From contig NZ_RKLN01000005.1 in assembly GCF_004011835.1 (NCBI RefSeq), forward strand, positions 371,064 to 435,063: a stretch of 64,000 nt of DNA. Direction: 5' to 3'. Origin of the DNA: Rhodococcus spongiicola. GTDB lineage: Bacteria; Actinomycetota; Actinomycetes; Mycobacteriales; Mycobacteriaceae. The position numbers and the translations under genes were made by a program. This document shows, piece after piece, positions 51,266 to 60,162 of the stretch. Every line of letters starts with the position of its first letter. The first letter of the stretch is position 1. A model generated the notes under the pieces. It was not told the origin of the DNA and searched no databases. It worked only from the letters and a program-made list of their open reading frames with translations.

Positions 51266-52054
51266 ATGCACCAGGCAATCAACCCGGTCGACGGCGTCGG
51301 TGTGGCGTATCGGGTGATCGGCGACGGACCGCCTCTGGTGCTCGCACACGGCACCGCGCTGTCGAGTGCCATCTGGCGCGCCTTCGGCTACGTCGACGCC
51401 CTGCGCGACGAGTACCAGCTGATCCTGCCTGACATGCGCGGCCACGGACGCAGCGACACCCCGCCGCAGCCCGAGTCGTACGCGATGGACCTCGTCGTCG
51501 GCGACATGATTGCGGTGGTCGACGCCTTGGGCCACGAGCAGGCCCACTACCTGGGCTACTCGTTCGGCGGGCGCGTCGGGCTCTCGCTAGCTGTCGCGGC
51601 GCCGGAGCGGCTACGCACGCTCACGGTCGGCGCCGGCAGCAGCCGTCCACAGGCCGGTTCGTTCGACAAGCTGTTCTTCCCCGGATGTATCGACGTCCTC
51701 GACCACGACGGCATGACGGCGTTCCTCGACCGGTGGAACGCGCATCGCGCGTGGCCACTGGACCCGGCGACCCGAGCGGCATTCGACGCCAACGACACCC
51801 GCGCCCTCGTTGCCTACCTGCGGCGCACCCAGCTGGAGCCCGGGGTGCCCGACGCCGCACTCGAGGCACTGGATGTGCCGACCCTGCTGTTCGTCGGTTC
51901 CGAGGACCGCCCGCGGTTGTCCGACACCCGGAGACTCGCGACGTTGATCCCCGGGTCGCGGCTCGCTGTCATCCCCGGCTTCGATCACGCGACCACCGTC
52001 GCGGCCTCCGAAGAGGTGTTGGAGATCGTGAAGCCGTTCCTCGAGGAACACTGA
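51266..52054 (+). CDS. Alpha/beta hydrolase
   Basis: A 262-residue hydrolase with the oxyanion region LVLAHGTALSSAIWRAFGYV, nucleophile elbow LGYSFGGRVGLS, acid residue in LLFVGSEDRPRL and His in IPGFDHATTV. It probably hydrolyses an ester or similar bond; the substrate is unknown. The ATG at 51266 (MHQAINPVDGVGVAYRV) follows GAAAGG; frames upstream do not look coding. It is divergent from the hyp operon. Confidence 0.88.
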   Translation: MHQAINPVDGVGVAYRVIGDGPPLVLAHGTALSSAIWRAFGYVDALRDEYQLILPDMRGHGRSDTPPQPESYAMDLVVGDMIAVVDALGHEQAHYLGYSFGGRVGLSLAVAAPERLRTLTVGAGSSRPQAGSFDKLFFPGCIDVLDHDGMTAFLDRWNAHRAWPLDPATRAAFDANDTRALVAYLRRTQLEPGVPDAALEALDVPTLLFVGSEDRPRLSDTRRLATLIPGSRLAVIPGFDHATTVAASEEVLEIVKPFLEEH

Positions 52055-52145
52055 CGCATAGTTGTCTCAGCGGGTTGAAAGCACCTTCGATGCGGTTCGG
52101 ATCAGGGATGCTCCGGGGTCGAGACCCGTGTGCCAAACTTCCACC

Positions 52146-52655
52146 GTGACAATCTCCGGTGCTCAGGAATTCGGGGATCCGTGCCGAGAGTGCGGCTACC
52201 ACTGGAAGCAGTCTTTCGAGTCGCTGATGACCAGCCACTCACAGATTCATTCCGACCTATCCGCGGCAGTCACTGCGCACAACTACCGCACGAGGGTCGC
52301 CCACACCCCGTGGTCGGTCGGCGAGTACGTCTGTCACATCGCCGACAACGAGCACATCTGGGCAGAACGACTGGCCACCGCGGCCGAGATGACGGAGCCC
52401 CGGATCTCCGCATTCGACCAGGATGCCCTCGCCGAGGCACGCAACTACGCCCACATTCCGTACGAAACCGCGGTCTGGTCACTCGATCACTCGTGCGCGG
52501 AGCTCACAAGGGCGGCAAAGGACGCCGCCGGGACCGCGACCAGTTTCTACCACCCGGAACGCGGACAGCTCTCGGTGCTGGAAGCAATACGCACGGTGAT
52601 CCACGACTGTCACCACCATCTCTGGGACATCCGGCGCATCCTCGCGCAACGTTGA
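52146..52655 (+). CDS. DinB-superfamily protein
   Basis: A 169-residue protein of the DinB/YfiT-like four-helix superfamily. Likely metal ligands are in WSVGEYVCHIADNEHIWAER and IHDCHHHLWDIRR. A short CRECGYHW at the N-terminus could be a zinc motif. Such proteins are often thiol-dependent transferases (mycothiol S-transferases in actinobacteria), which is a plausible role here. The GTG at 52146 is chosen from the conserved N-terminus; the longer frame starts inside the preceding gene's tail region. Confidence 0.8.
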   Translation: MTISGAQEFGDPCRECGYHWKQSFESLMTSHSQIHSDLSAAVTAHNYRTRVAHTPWSVGEYVCHIADNEHIWAERLATAAEMTEPRISAFDQDALAEARNYAHIPYETAVWSLDHSCAELTRAAKDAAGTATSFYHPERGQLSVLEAIRTVIHDCHHHLWDIRRILAQR

Positions 52656-52769
52656 AGCGGCTGCTCATCCGCGGGGTCTCCGCCGCTCCGCACTCCTTCC
52701 GCCGTTGCCGACGTGAGCCACCAGATGGTTTCGTCCTCCCACCGATCCACGGGGAGTTCTCGACAACAT

Positions 52770-52789
52770 TTAGTTAGTGCACTACTTAA
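52770..52789. promoter_or_regulatory. Imperfect palindrome around TAGTGCACTA upstream of marR
   Basis: TAGTGCACTA (52775-52784) is a perfect 10-base palindrome, extended by TTA/TAA arms to 20 bases, and lies 20 bases before the MarR-type gene in an AT-rich promoter region. Placement fits an autoregulatory MarR operator. Confidence 0.5.
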
Positions 52790-52808
52790 TCGTGTATTCT
52801 TCATTTTT

Positions 52809-53294
52809 GTGAGCGCGGACATCACCGAACCGGACATCGACTGGGGCGACGTCGACCCCTTGGCGCTGGACCGCCAGCTGTGCTTCGCACTCGCGGTCGC
52901 CAATCGCGCAGTACTTGCCGTCTACCGCCCCCTCCTCGAGCCCATGGGACTGACGCACCCGCAATATCTCGTCATGCTCGCGCTGTGGGGGGATGCACCG
53001 ATGTCGGTCAAGGAGATCGGGCAGGCCCTCCAGCTCGACTCGCCCACCCTGTCCCCGCTCCTCAAGAGACTCGAGTCGAGTGGGCTGATCACCCGCGCCC
53101 GCAGTACCGCCGACGAACGGCAGCTGATCGTCGAGCTCACCGACTCCGGCAAGGCCCTGCGCAACCAGGCCGAACGCATTCCCGGCGCCGTCGTGCAACG
53201 CCTCGGTGTGAGTCTCGCCGAACTCGAAGAACTTCATTCCGTCCTCACCCGCGTGAACGCCGCCGCCCTGCGCGCCGGCGCCCTCAGCGAATGA
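52809..53294 (+). CDS. MarR/OhrR-family transcriptional regulator
   Basis: A 161-residue winged-helix repressor. The N-terminal helix carries LDRQLCFALAVANRAVL, matching the redox cysteine of one-Cys OhrR proteins. The recognition helix region is MSVKEIGQALQLDSPTLSPL and the wing is SSGLITRARSTADERQLIVE. OhrR senses organic peroxides and represses a neighbouring peroxidase gene, but no ohr gene lies here; targets are unknown. The start is GTG at 52809. The DUF5313 gene follows after 35 bases on the same strand and may be cotranscribed. Confidence 0.9.
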   Translation: MSADITEPDIDWGDVDPLALDRQLCFALAVANRAVLAVYRPLLEPMGLTHPQYLVMLALWGDAPMSVKEIGQALQLDSPTLSPLLKRLESSGLITRARSTADERQLIVELTDSGKALRNQAERIPGAVVQRLGVSLAELEELHSVLTRVNAAALRAGALSE

Positions 53295-53329
53295 ACCGCC
53301 CCTTCGGATCAGGAACAGGTACACACGCC

Positions 53330-53725
53330 ATGAGCACCCAGAACACGGTCCGCCAGCGCCCCAACCCGTTGCAGTGGATCGGCTACGCGTGCGGCCGCAA
53401 GCTCCCAGACTCGATGCAGGACTGGGTCCGCAAGGACCTCATCGGCGACTGGGCCATCCCCCGCCACATGGTGCGCTCCATGGTGCCGTTCATCCCGATC
53501 TTCGCGGCGTTCTTCCTGTTCCCTGGACCGGTGTGGCTGCGCGGGTCGATGGTTCTCCTCGGCCTGTTCCTCGCCCTGTTCTTCGCGGCCGCCTACATGG
53601 AGCAGAACCGCCGGCGTCGCCTCGAAAGGCACGGACTCTCACCGGATCTCGAGAATCCCAAGAAGGTCGCCCGCTACCACGCCGAGAAGGCCGCCTACGA
53701 GAAGGCGCACCCGCACACGTTCTAG
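53330..53725 (+). CDS. DUF5313 small membrane protein
   Basis: A 131-residue protein with two hydrophobic segments in the middle (VPFIPIFAAFFLFPGPVWLR and MVLLGLFLALFFAAAYMEQN) and conserved flanks (RPNPLQWIGYACGRKLPDSM, VRKDLIGDWAIPRHM). This matches DUF5313, an actinobacterial membrane family of unknown function. The ATG at 53330 is supported by the conserved N-terminus. It is downstream of the MarR-type gene and convergent with the ECF42 sigma gene. Confidence 0.85.
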   Translation: MSTQNTVRQRPNPLQWIGYACGRKLPDSMQDWVRKDLIGDWAIPRHMVRSMVPFIPIFAAFFLFPGPVWLRGSMVLLGLFLALFFAAAYMEQNRRRRLERHGLSPDLENPKKVARYHAEKAAYEKAHPHTF

Positions 53726-53750
53726 AAGCGGCGATTCGTGTGTCTCGGCA

Positions 53751-55016
53751 CTACCGCTCGGCCTCGCCGAGTCGTTCCCGAAGATGCTCGCGCTCCGGTT
53801 CGGTCCCGACCAGGTCGAGCGCGCGCCGGTAGGCATCGGCGGCCTCTCGCCTGCGCCCGAGACGGCGCAGTAGTTCCGCCCGTGCCGCCGGATACGGGTG
53901 GTGCGAGCGCAGCAGCGGGTTGTCGGCGAGATCGTCGAGGAGCGCGAGACCGGCCTCTGGACCGTCACGCATCGCGATCGCGACCGCTCGGTTGAGCATC
54001 ACGATCGGTGACGGCGCTATTCGCAGCAGGACGTCGTACAGGGCCACGATCTGCGGCCAGTCGGTGCTCGCGACGTCGGCGGCCTCGTCGTGCAGCGCCG
54101 CGATCGCGGCCTGTACTCCGTAGGCCCCGGGTGGGCCGCCGGTGAGGGCGACCAGCACCAGCGCGCTCCCCTCCTCGATCATCGGATGGTCCCAGTCGGT
54201 GCGATCTTGATCATCCAGCAGCACCAACCCGCCGCCAGGAGCGGTGCGGGCGCCGCGGCGGGCATGGACCAGCAGCATGAGCGCCAGGAGGCCGGCGACC
54301 TCACGTTCGTCGGGCAGCAGCCGATGCAGGACCCGCGTCAGCCGGATCGCTTCCTCGGCGACGTCGAGGCGTTGAAGCCGTGGCCCACCGCTGGCGGCGT
54401 ACCCCTCGGTGAAGATCGAGTACAGGACTTGCAGGACACCGGGCAGTCGCTGTGGGAGTTCGTCGGGCCCCGGCACCCGGAACGGAATTCGGTTCGTCCG
54501 AATCCTCTTCTTGGCCCGAACGATTCGTTTCGCCATCGTGGCCGGGGATACGAGGAACGCGCGCGCTACCTCGGGTGTCGTGAGGTCGGCGAGGCAGCGC
54601 AGGGTAAGGGCGGCGCGGTCCTCCGCCGGCAGTGCCGGGTGTGCACACGTGAAGAACAGCTGTAGACGCTCGTCGGGGAGTTCACCACCCATATCCGCGG
54701 GCGGAGCGGGGTCGGCGCGATCCGCGTCCACCTGCAGCGCCGCTATCCGCGTTGCGAGGACCTGGTCACGGCGCAGTCGGTCGACGGCCCGGCGCCGCGC
54801 GGTGGTCAACAGCCAGGCGCCGGGCTTGGTCGGTACTCCGTCCACCGGCCAGTGCCGGAGAGCCGCTTCGATGGCCTCCGACGTCACCTCCTCAGCCAGG
54901 TCGAGGTCGCCGAACCGGCTCACCAGGGCGGCGAGCAGTCGGCCGCGTTCCTCCCGGAAGACCGCCTCGACGGACGCCTCCGCGTCGGGTCCGCGGCCAC
55001 TGCCCGCCGCAGCCAT
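53751..55016 (-). CDS. ECF42-type sigma factor with TPR-like C-terminal extension
   Basis: A 421-residue sigma factor. Region 2 is LVSRFGDLDLAEEVTSEAIE and region 4 is LTTPEVARAFLVSPATMAKR. The C-terminal 220 residues form a helical SnoaL-free extension ending in TPR-like repeats (PYPAARAELLRRLGRRREAA, DAYRRALDLVG). This size and the neighbouring DGPF gene define ECF42, whose C-terminal extension is required for activity. It has no anti-sigma partner. The gene follows the DGPF gene by 6 bases. Likely a stress-response regulator whose main target is its own operon. Confidence 0.92.
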   Translation of the reverse strand: MAAAGSGRGPDAEASVEAVFREERGRLLAALVSRFGDLDLAEEVTSEAIEAALRHWPVDGVPTKPGAWLLTTARRRAVDRLRRDQVLATRIAALQVDADRADPAPPADMGGELPDERLQLFFTCAHPALPAEDRAALTLRCLADLTTPEVARAFLVSPATMAKRIVRAKKRIRTNRIPFRVPGPDELPQRLPGVLQVLYSIFTEGYAASGGPRLQRLDVAEEAIRLTRVLHRLLPDEREVAGLLALMLLVHARRGARTAPGGGLVLLDDQDRTDWDHPMIEEGSALVLVALTGGPPGAYGVQAAIAALHDEAADVASTDWPQIVALYDVLLRIAPSPIVMLNRAVAIAMRDGPEAGLALLDDLADNPLLRSHHPYPAARAELLRRLGRRREAADAYRRALDLVGTEPEREHLRERLGEAER

Positions 55017-55022
55017 CGGATG

Positions 55023-55370
55023 TCAGTTCCCGTAGTCGGCGACCGGGCGGATCACGATCCGGCCGCCGTTGTGCGATCCGGGGCACCGCGCCGCCCAGTC
55101 GAGTGCCACGTCGAGGTTGGGCACGTCGATGACGTAGAAGCCGCCCAGCACCTCGCGGGTCTCGGCGAACGGCCCGTCGGTGGTGACGGTGCGTTCGCCG
55201 TCCGGCCCCACCTGAATGCTGGTGGCCGTGGTGAGGTCGGCCAGTCCCTCCCCCGAGACGAAGATCCCGGCGTCCTGGACCTCCTTGTCGTAGACCATCC
55301 ACTCTTCCATCGTGGGGCCATCAGTGACGTCGACGGTGGACTCGGCGTGGATCAGCAGCATGTACTTCAT
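55023..55370 (-). CDS. DGPF/YciI-family protein
   Basis: A 115-residue protein of the YCII-related family with the DGPFAETREVLGGFYVIDVP signature. The fold is a ferredoxin-like dimeric barrel of unknown activity. DGPF genes are the standard partners of ECF42 sigma factors. The ATG at 55370 follows GAGGAGGAG. It is the first gene of the operon, with a candidate ECF42 promoter about 50-75 bases upstream. Confidence 0.93.
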   Translation of the reverse strand: MKYMLLIHAESTVDVTDGPTMEEWMVYDKEVQDAGIFVSGEGLADLTTATSIQVGPDGERTVTTDGPFAETREVLGGFYVIDVPNLDVALDWAARCPGSHNGGRIVIRPVADYGN

Positions 55371-55418
55371 GTTGTCTCCTCCTCAGGAGTTCTCGTGTCA
55401 GTTGCGGTACACCATGAC

Positions 55419-55445
55419 GACGAACGAGGAGGCGACGAATGGACA
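55419..55445 (-). promoter_or_regulatory. Candidate ECF42 promoter TGTCCA-N17-CGTC
   Basis: Read on the minus strand, TGTCCA (55445-55440) and CGTC (55422-55419) are 17 bases apart, upstream of the DGPF start. The known ECF42 motif is TGTCGA at -35 and CGA/TC at -10, so one -35 base differs. Confidence 0.45.
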
Positions 55446-55475
55446 GGGCCGACGAATTTTTTCGCGCGTCGGCCC
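55446..55475. terminator. Hairpin between lipase end and ECF42 promoter
   Basis: Perfect 9-bp arms (55446-55454 and 55467-55475) enclose a 12-base loop containing a T6 run. Located after the minus-strand lipase gene, it may stop read-through into the DGPF operon. Confidence 0.5.
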
Positions 55476-55538
55476 CGAGCCGCCACCCCGTCCGGAGGCA
55501 AGGGCGTTTGCAGGAAAGGTTGTTTTGGCGAGATCACG

Positions 55539-56375
55539 TCACTTCAGACGCGGACGGAGCCAATCCACCACATCGTCGAGCACCTTCTCCTGTTCGGGCT
55601 CGTTGAACACCTCGTGGAACAGTCCGTCGTACGTCTTCAACGTCATGTCCTGCGTCCCGGCCCGCTCAGCGATCATCCGGCTGCCGGAGATATCAACGAC
55701 ACGGTCGTCGGTGCCGTGCAGGACCAGCGTCGGCATGGTGAGCGACGGAACCCGCTCGGGAAAACTCTCGGCCGCGAGGACGAGACCACGAGCGATACCT
55801 GCCTTGACCTTTCCGTGGTACACGAGCGGATCGGACTCGTATGCCGCGACCACCGCCGGATCACGGGAAATCGCCTTCACGTCGAGGGTCTCGACGGGGA
55901 TGCCGGGCACGAACCGCCCTACGATCTTGCCGAGTTCGATCACGACCTTCGGCTTCTTGGTGACCAGCTCGATCGCCGGCGCGGACAGGATCAGCCCCGC
56001 CAGCTCCTCGGGGTGGTCGAGGGCGTAGGTCAGCGCGATCGCCCCACCCATGCTGTGTCCCAGCAGGAACCGCGGCAGTCCCGGATTCTGGGCTGCCGCG
56101 ATCGCGGACAATCGGTGCAGATCGTCGATGAATTCGGACCAGTCGCGCAGTTCGATCCGATTACCGCCCGAACGTCCGTGCCCACGGTGATCCGGGGCGT
56201 ACACCACCAGACCGAGCCCCACGAGACGGTCGACGACGTGGTCGTACCTGCGCGCGTGCTCGCCGATCCCGTGCGCGAGCAGCAGGATGCCCGTCGGTGT
56301 ACCCTCCGGCCGCCATACGTCGTACACGATGCGGGTGCCCTGCACCCCGTTGAATTCCGCCTCTGTGTGCTGCAC
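55539..56375 (-). CDS. Monoacylglycerol lipase (Rv0183-like)
   Basis: A 278-residue serine hydrolase. The triad is visible as Ser in LLGHSMGGAIALTYAL, Asp in LHGTDDRVVDISGSRM and His in GLFHEVFNEPEQEKVLDDVV; the oxyanion strand is LLLAHGIGEHARRYDHVVDR. Sequence and length closely match M. tuberculosis Rv0183 (279 residues), which cleaves monoacylglycerols at the cell surface. There is no signal peptide here either. The GTG at 56375 is chosen by that alignment; frames extending further upstream are antisense to nothing conserved. Confidence 0.93.
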   Translation of the reverse strand: MQHTEAEFNGVQGTRIVYDVWRPEGTPTGILLLAHGIGEHARRYDHVVDRLVGLGLVVYAPDHRGHGRSGGNRIELRDWSEFIDDLHRLSAIAAAQNPGLPRFLLGHSMGGAIALTYALDHPEELAGLILSAPAIELVTKKPKVVIELGKIVGRFVPGIPVETLDVKAISRDPAVVAAYESDPLVYHGKVKAGIARGLVLAAESFPERVPSLTMPTLVLHGTDDRVVDISGSRMIAERAGTQDMTLKTYDGLFHEVFNEPEQEKVLDDVVDWLRPRLK

Positions 56376-56483
56376 GAATGCGAGTCTAGGGGGATCTGTC
56401 CCGTCGCGTGGGCGCTTGTCGGAGCCGCTTGTCAGAGCACGGTACGGGCGGCACGATGAAGGTGTCCCCCGACGGGAGTGGCC

Positions 56484-57104
56484 ATGAGCACGACCGATGC
56501 CCCGTACCTGAGGTATACCGACCAGACGGGCCGCCCACGGGAGGTGACGCTTTCCGTGGACAGCCCCCGCGTCACGGTGGGGCGCTCTTCCGACGCCGAC
56601 GTGGCACTCGTGTCCGATCCAGAGGTCTCCCGCCTTCACGCGACCATCGAGTGGATCGGTAACGGCTGGACGATCGTGGACGACGGCCTTTCCCGGAACG
56701 GCACCTTCGTGAACGGCGAGCGAATCTCGGGCAGACGGCGGTTGCGCAACGGCGACAGCATCCGAATCGGCAACTCGGCATTCGTGTTCCGGGATCTGTC
56801 CGCTTCGGGCGGTGAGCCCACTCGGGTCGCGGCCGACGTCCCGACGGTGCGGTCGCTGACTCAGACGCAACGCGCGATCCTCGTCTCGCTGTGCCGACCG
56901 TACAAACACAACGCTGCGTTCGCGAACCCCGCGTCGAACCAGCAGATCGCCGACGAGGTGTTTCTCAGCGTCGACGCCGTCAAGACTCATCTACGGGCGC
57001 TCTTCCGAAAGTTCGGGGTCGAGCAACTACCCCAGAACCAGAAGCGTCTCCGCCTGGTCGAGAAGGCGTTGAACAGTGGGGTGATCACCGAACACGACTT
57101 GTGA
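56484..57104 (+). CDS. FHA-domain protein with C-terminal helix-turn-helix
   Basis: A 206-residue protein. Residues 10-100 are a forkhead-associated domain (VTVGRSSDADVALVSDPEVS, RLHATIEWIG, SRNGTFVNGERISGRRRLRN) that binds phosphothreonine. The C-terminal half is a helix-turn-helix resembling LuxR-type effector domains (SNQQIADEVFLSVDAVKTHL, RALFRKFGV). A transcription regulator controlled by Ser/Thr kinases is the natural reading, but no kinase is encoded nearby. The ATG at 56484 is preferred over GTG at 56478 because GGGAG is correctly spaced. Confidence 0.88.
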   Translation: MSTTDAPYLRYTDQTGRPREVTLSVDSPRVTVGRSSDADVALVSDPEVSRLHATIEWIGNGWTIVDDGLSRNGTFVNGERISGRRRLRNGDSIRIGNSAFVFRDLSASGGEPTRVAADVPTVRSLTQTQRAILVSLCRPYKHNAAFANPASNQQIADEVFLSVDAVKTHLRALFRKFGVEQLPQNQKRLRLVEKALNSGVITEHDL

Positions 57105-57227
57105 GCTTGACCTCGAGCACGAGAGCCTCTGCCTAACATGAGGATTGGAGTTTCCACTGAGCCAAGCGCTAACTTTCCGTTCGGCGCGCGCTCCTGAGGC
57201 GGTATCAGAACGAAAGGCGCAACGGCG

Positions 57228-58163
57228 ATGACTGATTGGGCGATCGACACCCAGAAGTTGACCAAGCACTATGGTGACGTCGTCGCCGTCCAGGATCTGG
57301 ACCTGCATGTCGCCCAGGGTGAGATCTTCGGGTTCCTCGGCCCCAACGGGGCCGGCAAGACGACCACCATTCGCACCCTGCTCGACCAGATCCGGCCTAC
57401 CTCCGGAGCCGCTACGATCCTGGGTCACGATGTGCACCGAGACGCCCTCGAGATCCGCCGGCTGATCGGATACGTGCCGGGCGACCTGGCGTTGTATCCA
57501 CGGCTCACCGGCAAGGAGACGCTGGAGTATTTCGCGAGGCTGCGAGGCGGAGTCGAGCAGTCTTACATCGACGAACTCGCCGAGAGGCTCAAGGCCGATC
57601 TGTCTCGCAAAGTCGGCGACTATTCGACGGGCAACCGACAGAAGATCGGTCTGATCCAAGCGTTCATGCACTCACCCGCGCTGCTGGTGCTCGATGAACC
57701 TACCGCCGGCCTCGACCCGCTGATCCAACAGGAATTCCACGCCATGCTCGAGGAGGTTCGCGACGAAGGACGCACGGTGTTCCTTTCCTCGCACAGCCTC
57801 TCGCAGGTCGAGCGGGTCGCCGACCGGGTCGGGATCATCAGAGAAGGACGACTGGTCGTGGTCGAAGGGGTGGACGATCTCAAGCGCAAGGCCATTCGTC
57901 GGATCGAATTCGAGTTCGCCGATCCGATCCCTCCCGGCACCTTCAACGGGGTTGCCGGGGTGCACGAGGCATCGGTGGAGCGCCGTCACGCCACCGTCTC
58001 GTTCGAGGGCCCGGTCAACGACATCCTGAAGGCGGCCATGGCCCACGAGGTCCTCAACCTCAACAGCCGCGAGTCGGACCTCGAAGAGGTCTTCCTGACG
58101 TACTACCGCGACACCGTGTCCCCGGTCGGCAAGCAGGAGGGACAGGTATCCGATGTCCACTGA
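57228..58163 (+). CDS. ABC exporter ATP-binding protein
   Basis: A 311-residue ATPase. Walker A is FGFLGPNGAGKTTTIRTLLD, the Q-loop lies in YVPGDLALYP, the signature is the variant YSTGNRQKIGL in place of LSGGQ, and Walker B is LLVLDEPTAGLDPL, with the switch His in FLSSHSLSQVERVADR. The C-terminal 70 residues are an extra domain typical of DrrA/CcmA-type drug exporters. It pairs with the two permeases downstream. It overlaps the first permease by 11 bases. Confidence 0.93.
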   Translation: MTDWAIDTQKLTKHYGDVVAVQDLDLHVAQGEIFGFLGPNGAGKTTTIRTLLDQIRPTSGAATILGHDVHRDALEIRRLIGYVPGDLALYPRLTGKETLEYFARLRGGVEQSYIDELAERLKADLSRKVGDYSTGNRQKIGLIQAFMHSPALLVLDEPTAGLDPLIQQEFHAMLEEVRDEGRTVFLSSHSLSQVERVADRVGIIREGRLVVVEGVDDLKRKAIRRIEFEFADPIPPGTFNGVAGVHEASVERRHATVSFEGPVNDILKAAMAHEVLNLNSRESDLEEVFLTYYRDTVSPVGKQEGQVSDVH

Positions 58164-58929
58164 CATCCTGACCAAGGACATGCGTGAGCGCCGGGCGCCG
58201 GTCCTCGGGCTAGCGGCGGTGTTGATCGTGTTGACCGTCTTCGCCCTCGCGATCGGCGCGGGACTCGAAGACACGATCACCAACCTCACCGAGAGTTTCC
58301 CCGAAGCATTGAATGCGTTCATGGGCGCCGAGGTGCCGGGCGGCTATGTGGTCGGTGAGGTGTTCAACCTGATCGCTCCCCTGGCTCTGGTCGGTTACGC
58401 CGTGGCGGGCGGTGCCCGCGCCACGGCAGGGGAGGAGGAAGACGGCACGATGGCGGTGCTGGCGGCGCAACCGGTCACCCGCACCGGCATCCTCGCCTCC
58501 AAGATCGGCGGACTCCTGCTGGCGCTGATCGCCGCGACCGTACTGTTCTGGGCATCCGCCGCGGCCTCCAGCGCCCTGTTCGGGATCGGATTGACGCAGA
58601 GCGCCATCGCAGCCACCTGCCTGCACCTGTTGATGCTTGCCGTCGCCTTCGGTGCGCTCGCGGTGGCCGTCGGAGCGATCGCCGGCCGACCCAGTGTCGC
58701 CGCCGCGGCGGCCGGATCCGTGGCGGCCCTCAGCTACATCACCAACGCCATGCTTCCGCTCGCCGATCTGGATGGCTGGGCGCGGCTGAGCCCCTGGTAC
58801 TACTACTCCGGGAGCACCCCCCTCGCCAACGGACTCGACCCGGCGCACCTACTGGTACTCGCCGCGCTGGCCATCCTCGCGCTCATCGTCGCGTTCTTTG
58901 CCTTCGAGCGCCGCGATCTGAAGGGATGA
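58153..58929 (+). CDS. ABC exporter permease 1
   Basis: A 258-residue ABC-2-type permease with six hydrophobic segments and the family feature of a C-terminal FERRDLKG tail (TILALIVAFFAFERRDLKG-like). Signatures GGARATAGEEEDGTMAVLAA and LSPWYYYSGSTPLANGLDPA recur in permease 2. The ATG overlaps the ATPase gene by 11 bases. It forms half of a heterodimeric exporter with the next gene; substrate unknown. Confidence 0.9.
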   Translation: MSTDILTKDMRERRAPVLGLAAVLIVLTVFALAIGAGLEDTITNLTESFPEALNAFMGAEVPGGYVVGEVFNLIAPLALVGYAVAGGARATAGEEEDGTMAVLAAQPVTRTGILASKIGGLLLALIAATVLFWASAAASSALFGIGLTQSAIAATCLHLLMLAVAFGALAVAVGAIAGRPSVAAAAAGSVAALSYITNAMLPLADLDGWARLSPWYYYSGSTPLANGLDPAHLLVLAALAILALIVAFFAFERRDLKG

Positions 58930-58935
58930 GCCTCG

Positions 58936-59790
58936 ATGACCCCCGGCACCACACCACTCGGCCGTCACACCGAGATCCGGCGTCCGACAGCCAGACTCGC
59001 CGCAGCCCGCGCCTTGGTCGGCAAGGCTATCGCCGACCGAATGACGCTGTCCGTCGTCATCGGCGGGCTGATGGTGGCGATGGGCCTGATGGTGGGCGCA
59101 CTGTGGCCGCCCCTCAAGGATGCGTTCGCCGATATCCCCACCGCGCTGACGGACACGTTGGCCAGAGCGTTTGCCGGGGCAGACCTGACCAGCCCGGCCG
59201 GTTGGGTCAACGCCGAACTCATGTCGATAGTGGCCCCCGCCGGCGCGATCGCGATCGCGGTGATTTCCGCAGTTCGTGCCACCGCCGGGGAAGAGCAGGA
59301 CAAGACCCTCGGGACCCTGCTCGGCGCACCCGTGGGCCGAATCCCGTTCCTGCTCGCCAAGATCGACGCCATGATCGTGCACGTCCTGGTGGTCTGCTCG
59401 TTCCTTACCGTCGGTCTGATCGCCGGCAACATGATCGGTGACCTGAACCTGACTGCCGCCGGGATCTTCGGTGCCGCCGTGCACACCGCGCTACTCGGAA
59501 TCTTGTTCGGGATGATCGGCCTCGCGCTCGGTGCCGGTACGGGCAGCCGTCGTGTCGCGACTTCCGCCACCAGCGGCCTCGCAGCCCTCGCCTTCGCGGT
59601 CAGCGTGTTCCTGCCGCTCTCCGACGCCCTGGCCGGTGGTGCGAAGATCAGCCCCTGGTACTACTACACGGCATCCAACCCGCTGGTCAACGGCCCCGAC
59701 TGGACGCATCTGCTGATCCTGGCCGCGGCAGCCCTGATCATCGGCGTCATCGCGGCGGGCGTCTTCGAGCGGCGCGACCTGCGTGGCTGA
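58936..59790 (+). CDS. ABC exporter permease 2
   Basis: A 284-residue ABC-2-type permease and tandem paralogue of permease 1, sharing RATAGEEQDKTLGTLLGAPV, ISPWYYYTASNPLVNGPDWT and the C-terminal FERRDLRG tail. It has a longer, charged N-terminus before the first membrane segment. It follows permease 1 by 6 bases, so the operon is ATPase-permease-permease. Confidence 0.9.
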   Translation: MTPGTTPLGRHTEIRRPTARLAAARALVGKAIADRMTLSVVIGGLMVAMGLMVGALWPPLKDAFADIPTALTDTLARAFAGADLTSPAGWVNAELMSIVAPAGAIAIAVISAVRATAGEEQDKTLGTLLGAPVGRIPFLLAKIDAMIVHVLVVCSFLTVGLIAGNMIGDLNLTAAGIFGAAVHTALLGILFGMIGLALGAGTGSRRVATSATSGLAALAFAVSVFLPLSDALAGGAKISPWYYYTASNPLVNGPDWTHLLILAAAALIIGVIAAGVFERRDLRG

Positions 59791-59844
59791 GCCGAACCGC
59801 GAAGCGTCCCACAAGACCCTAACGGCCAGGACGGGGCGAGAGGT

Positions 59845-60048
59845 TTACGTTCGGCGAGACGTTCTTGCCCGGTGGACGAAGGCCCCGACAGTCATGCCGG
59901 CGGCTAGACCAACGATCATGAACAGGGCCGTCGCCGTAACTGCCCACGGAGCAGCCAGAACGAGACCGAGAAACAGGCCCACTGGTCCCGCAATCAGAGA
60001 CTCCCTACTGGACAGGGATTTGCCAATCTTCTCTGCTCCGCTACCCAT
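59845..60048 (-). CDS. Small membrane protein
   Basis: A 67-residue protein with a charged N-terminus and two hydrophobic segments (IAGPVGLFLGLVLAAPWAVT and TALFMIVGLAAGMTVGAFVH) ending in a basic tail. No family is recognised. The ATG at 60048 follows GAGAGG with suitable spacing. It is divergent from furA and convergent with the ABC exporter operon. Confidence 0.45.
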   Translation of the reverse strand: MGSGAEKIGKSLSSRESLIAGPVGLFLGLVLAAPWAVTATALFMIVGLAAGMTVGAFVHRARTSRRT

Positions 60049-60117
60049 GACAGCCTCTCGTCTACTCGTGACGGCCTCTCGTCGCGGTTCCGAATTGTTT
60101 CACTTCCGTAGAGATCC

Positions 60118-60162
60118 GGGCATAGTCTTGACTTGATCAAAAAAAGGGGCATAGTCGAGGTT
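60118..60162 (+). promoter_or_regulatory. furA promoter with GGGCATAGTC direct repeats; probable leaderless start
   Basis: TTGACT (60128-60133) and CATAGT (60150-60155) form a promoter with a 16-base spacer. A transcript would start at about 60162-60163, on the furA GTG. GGGCATAGTC occurs at 60118-60127 and 60147-60156, overlapping these boxes, and an A7 run lies between. FurA is known to repress its own promoter in mycobacteria. Confidence 0.55.
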
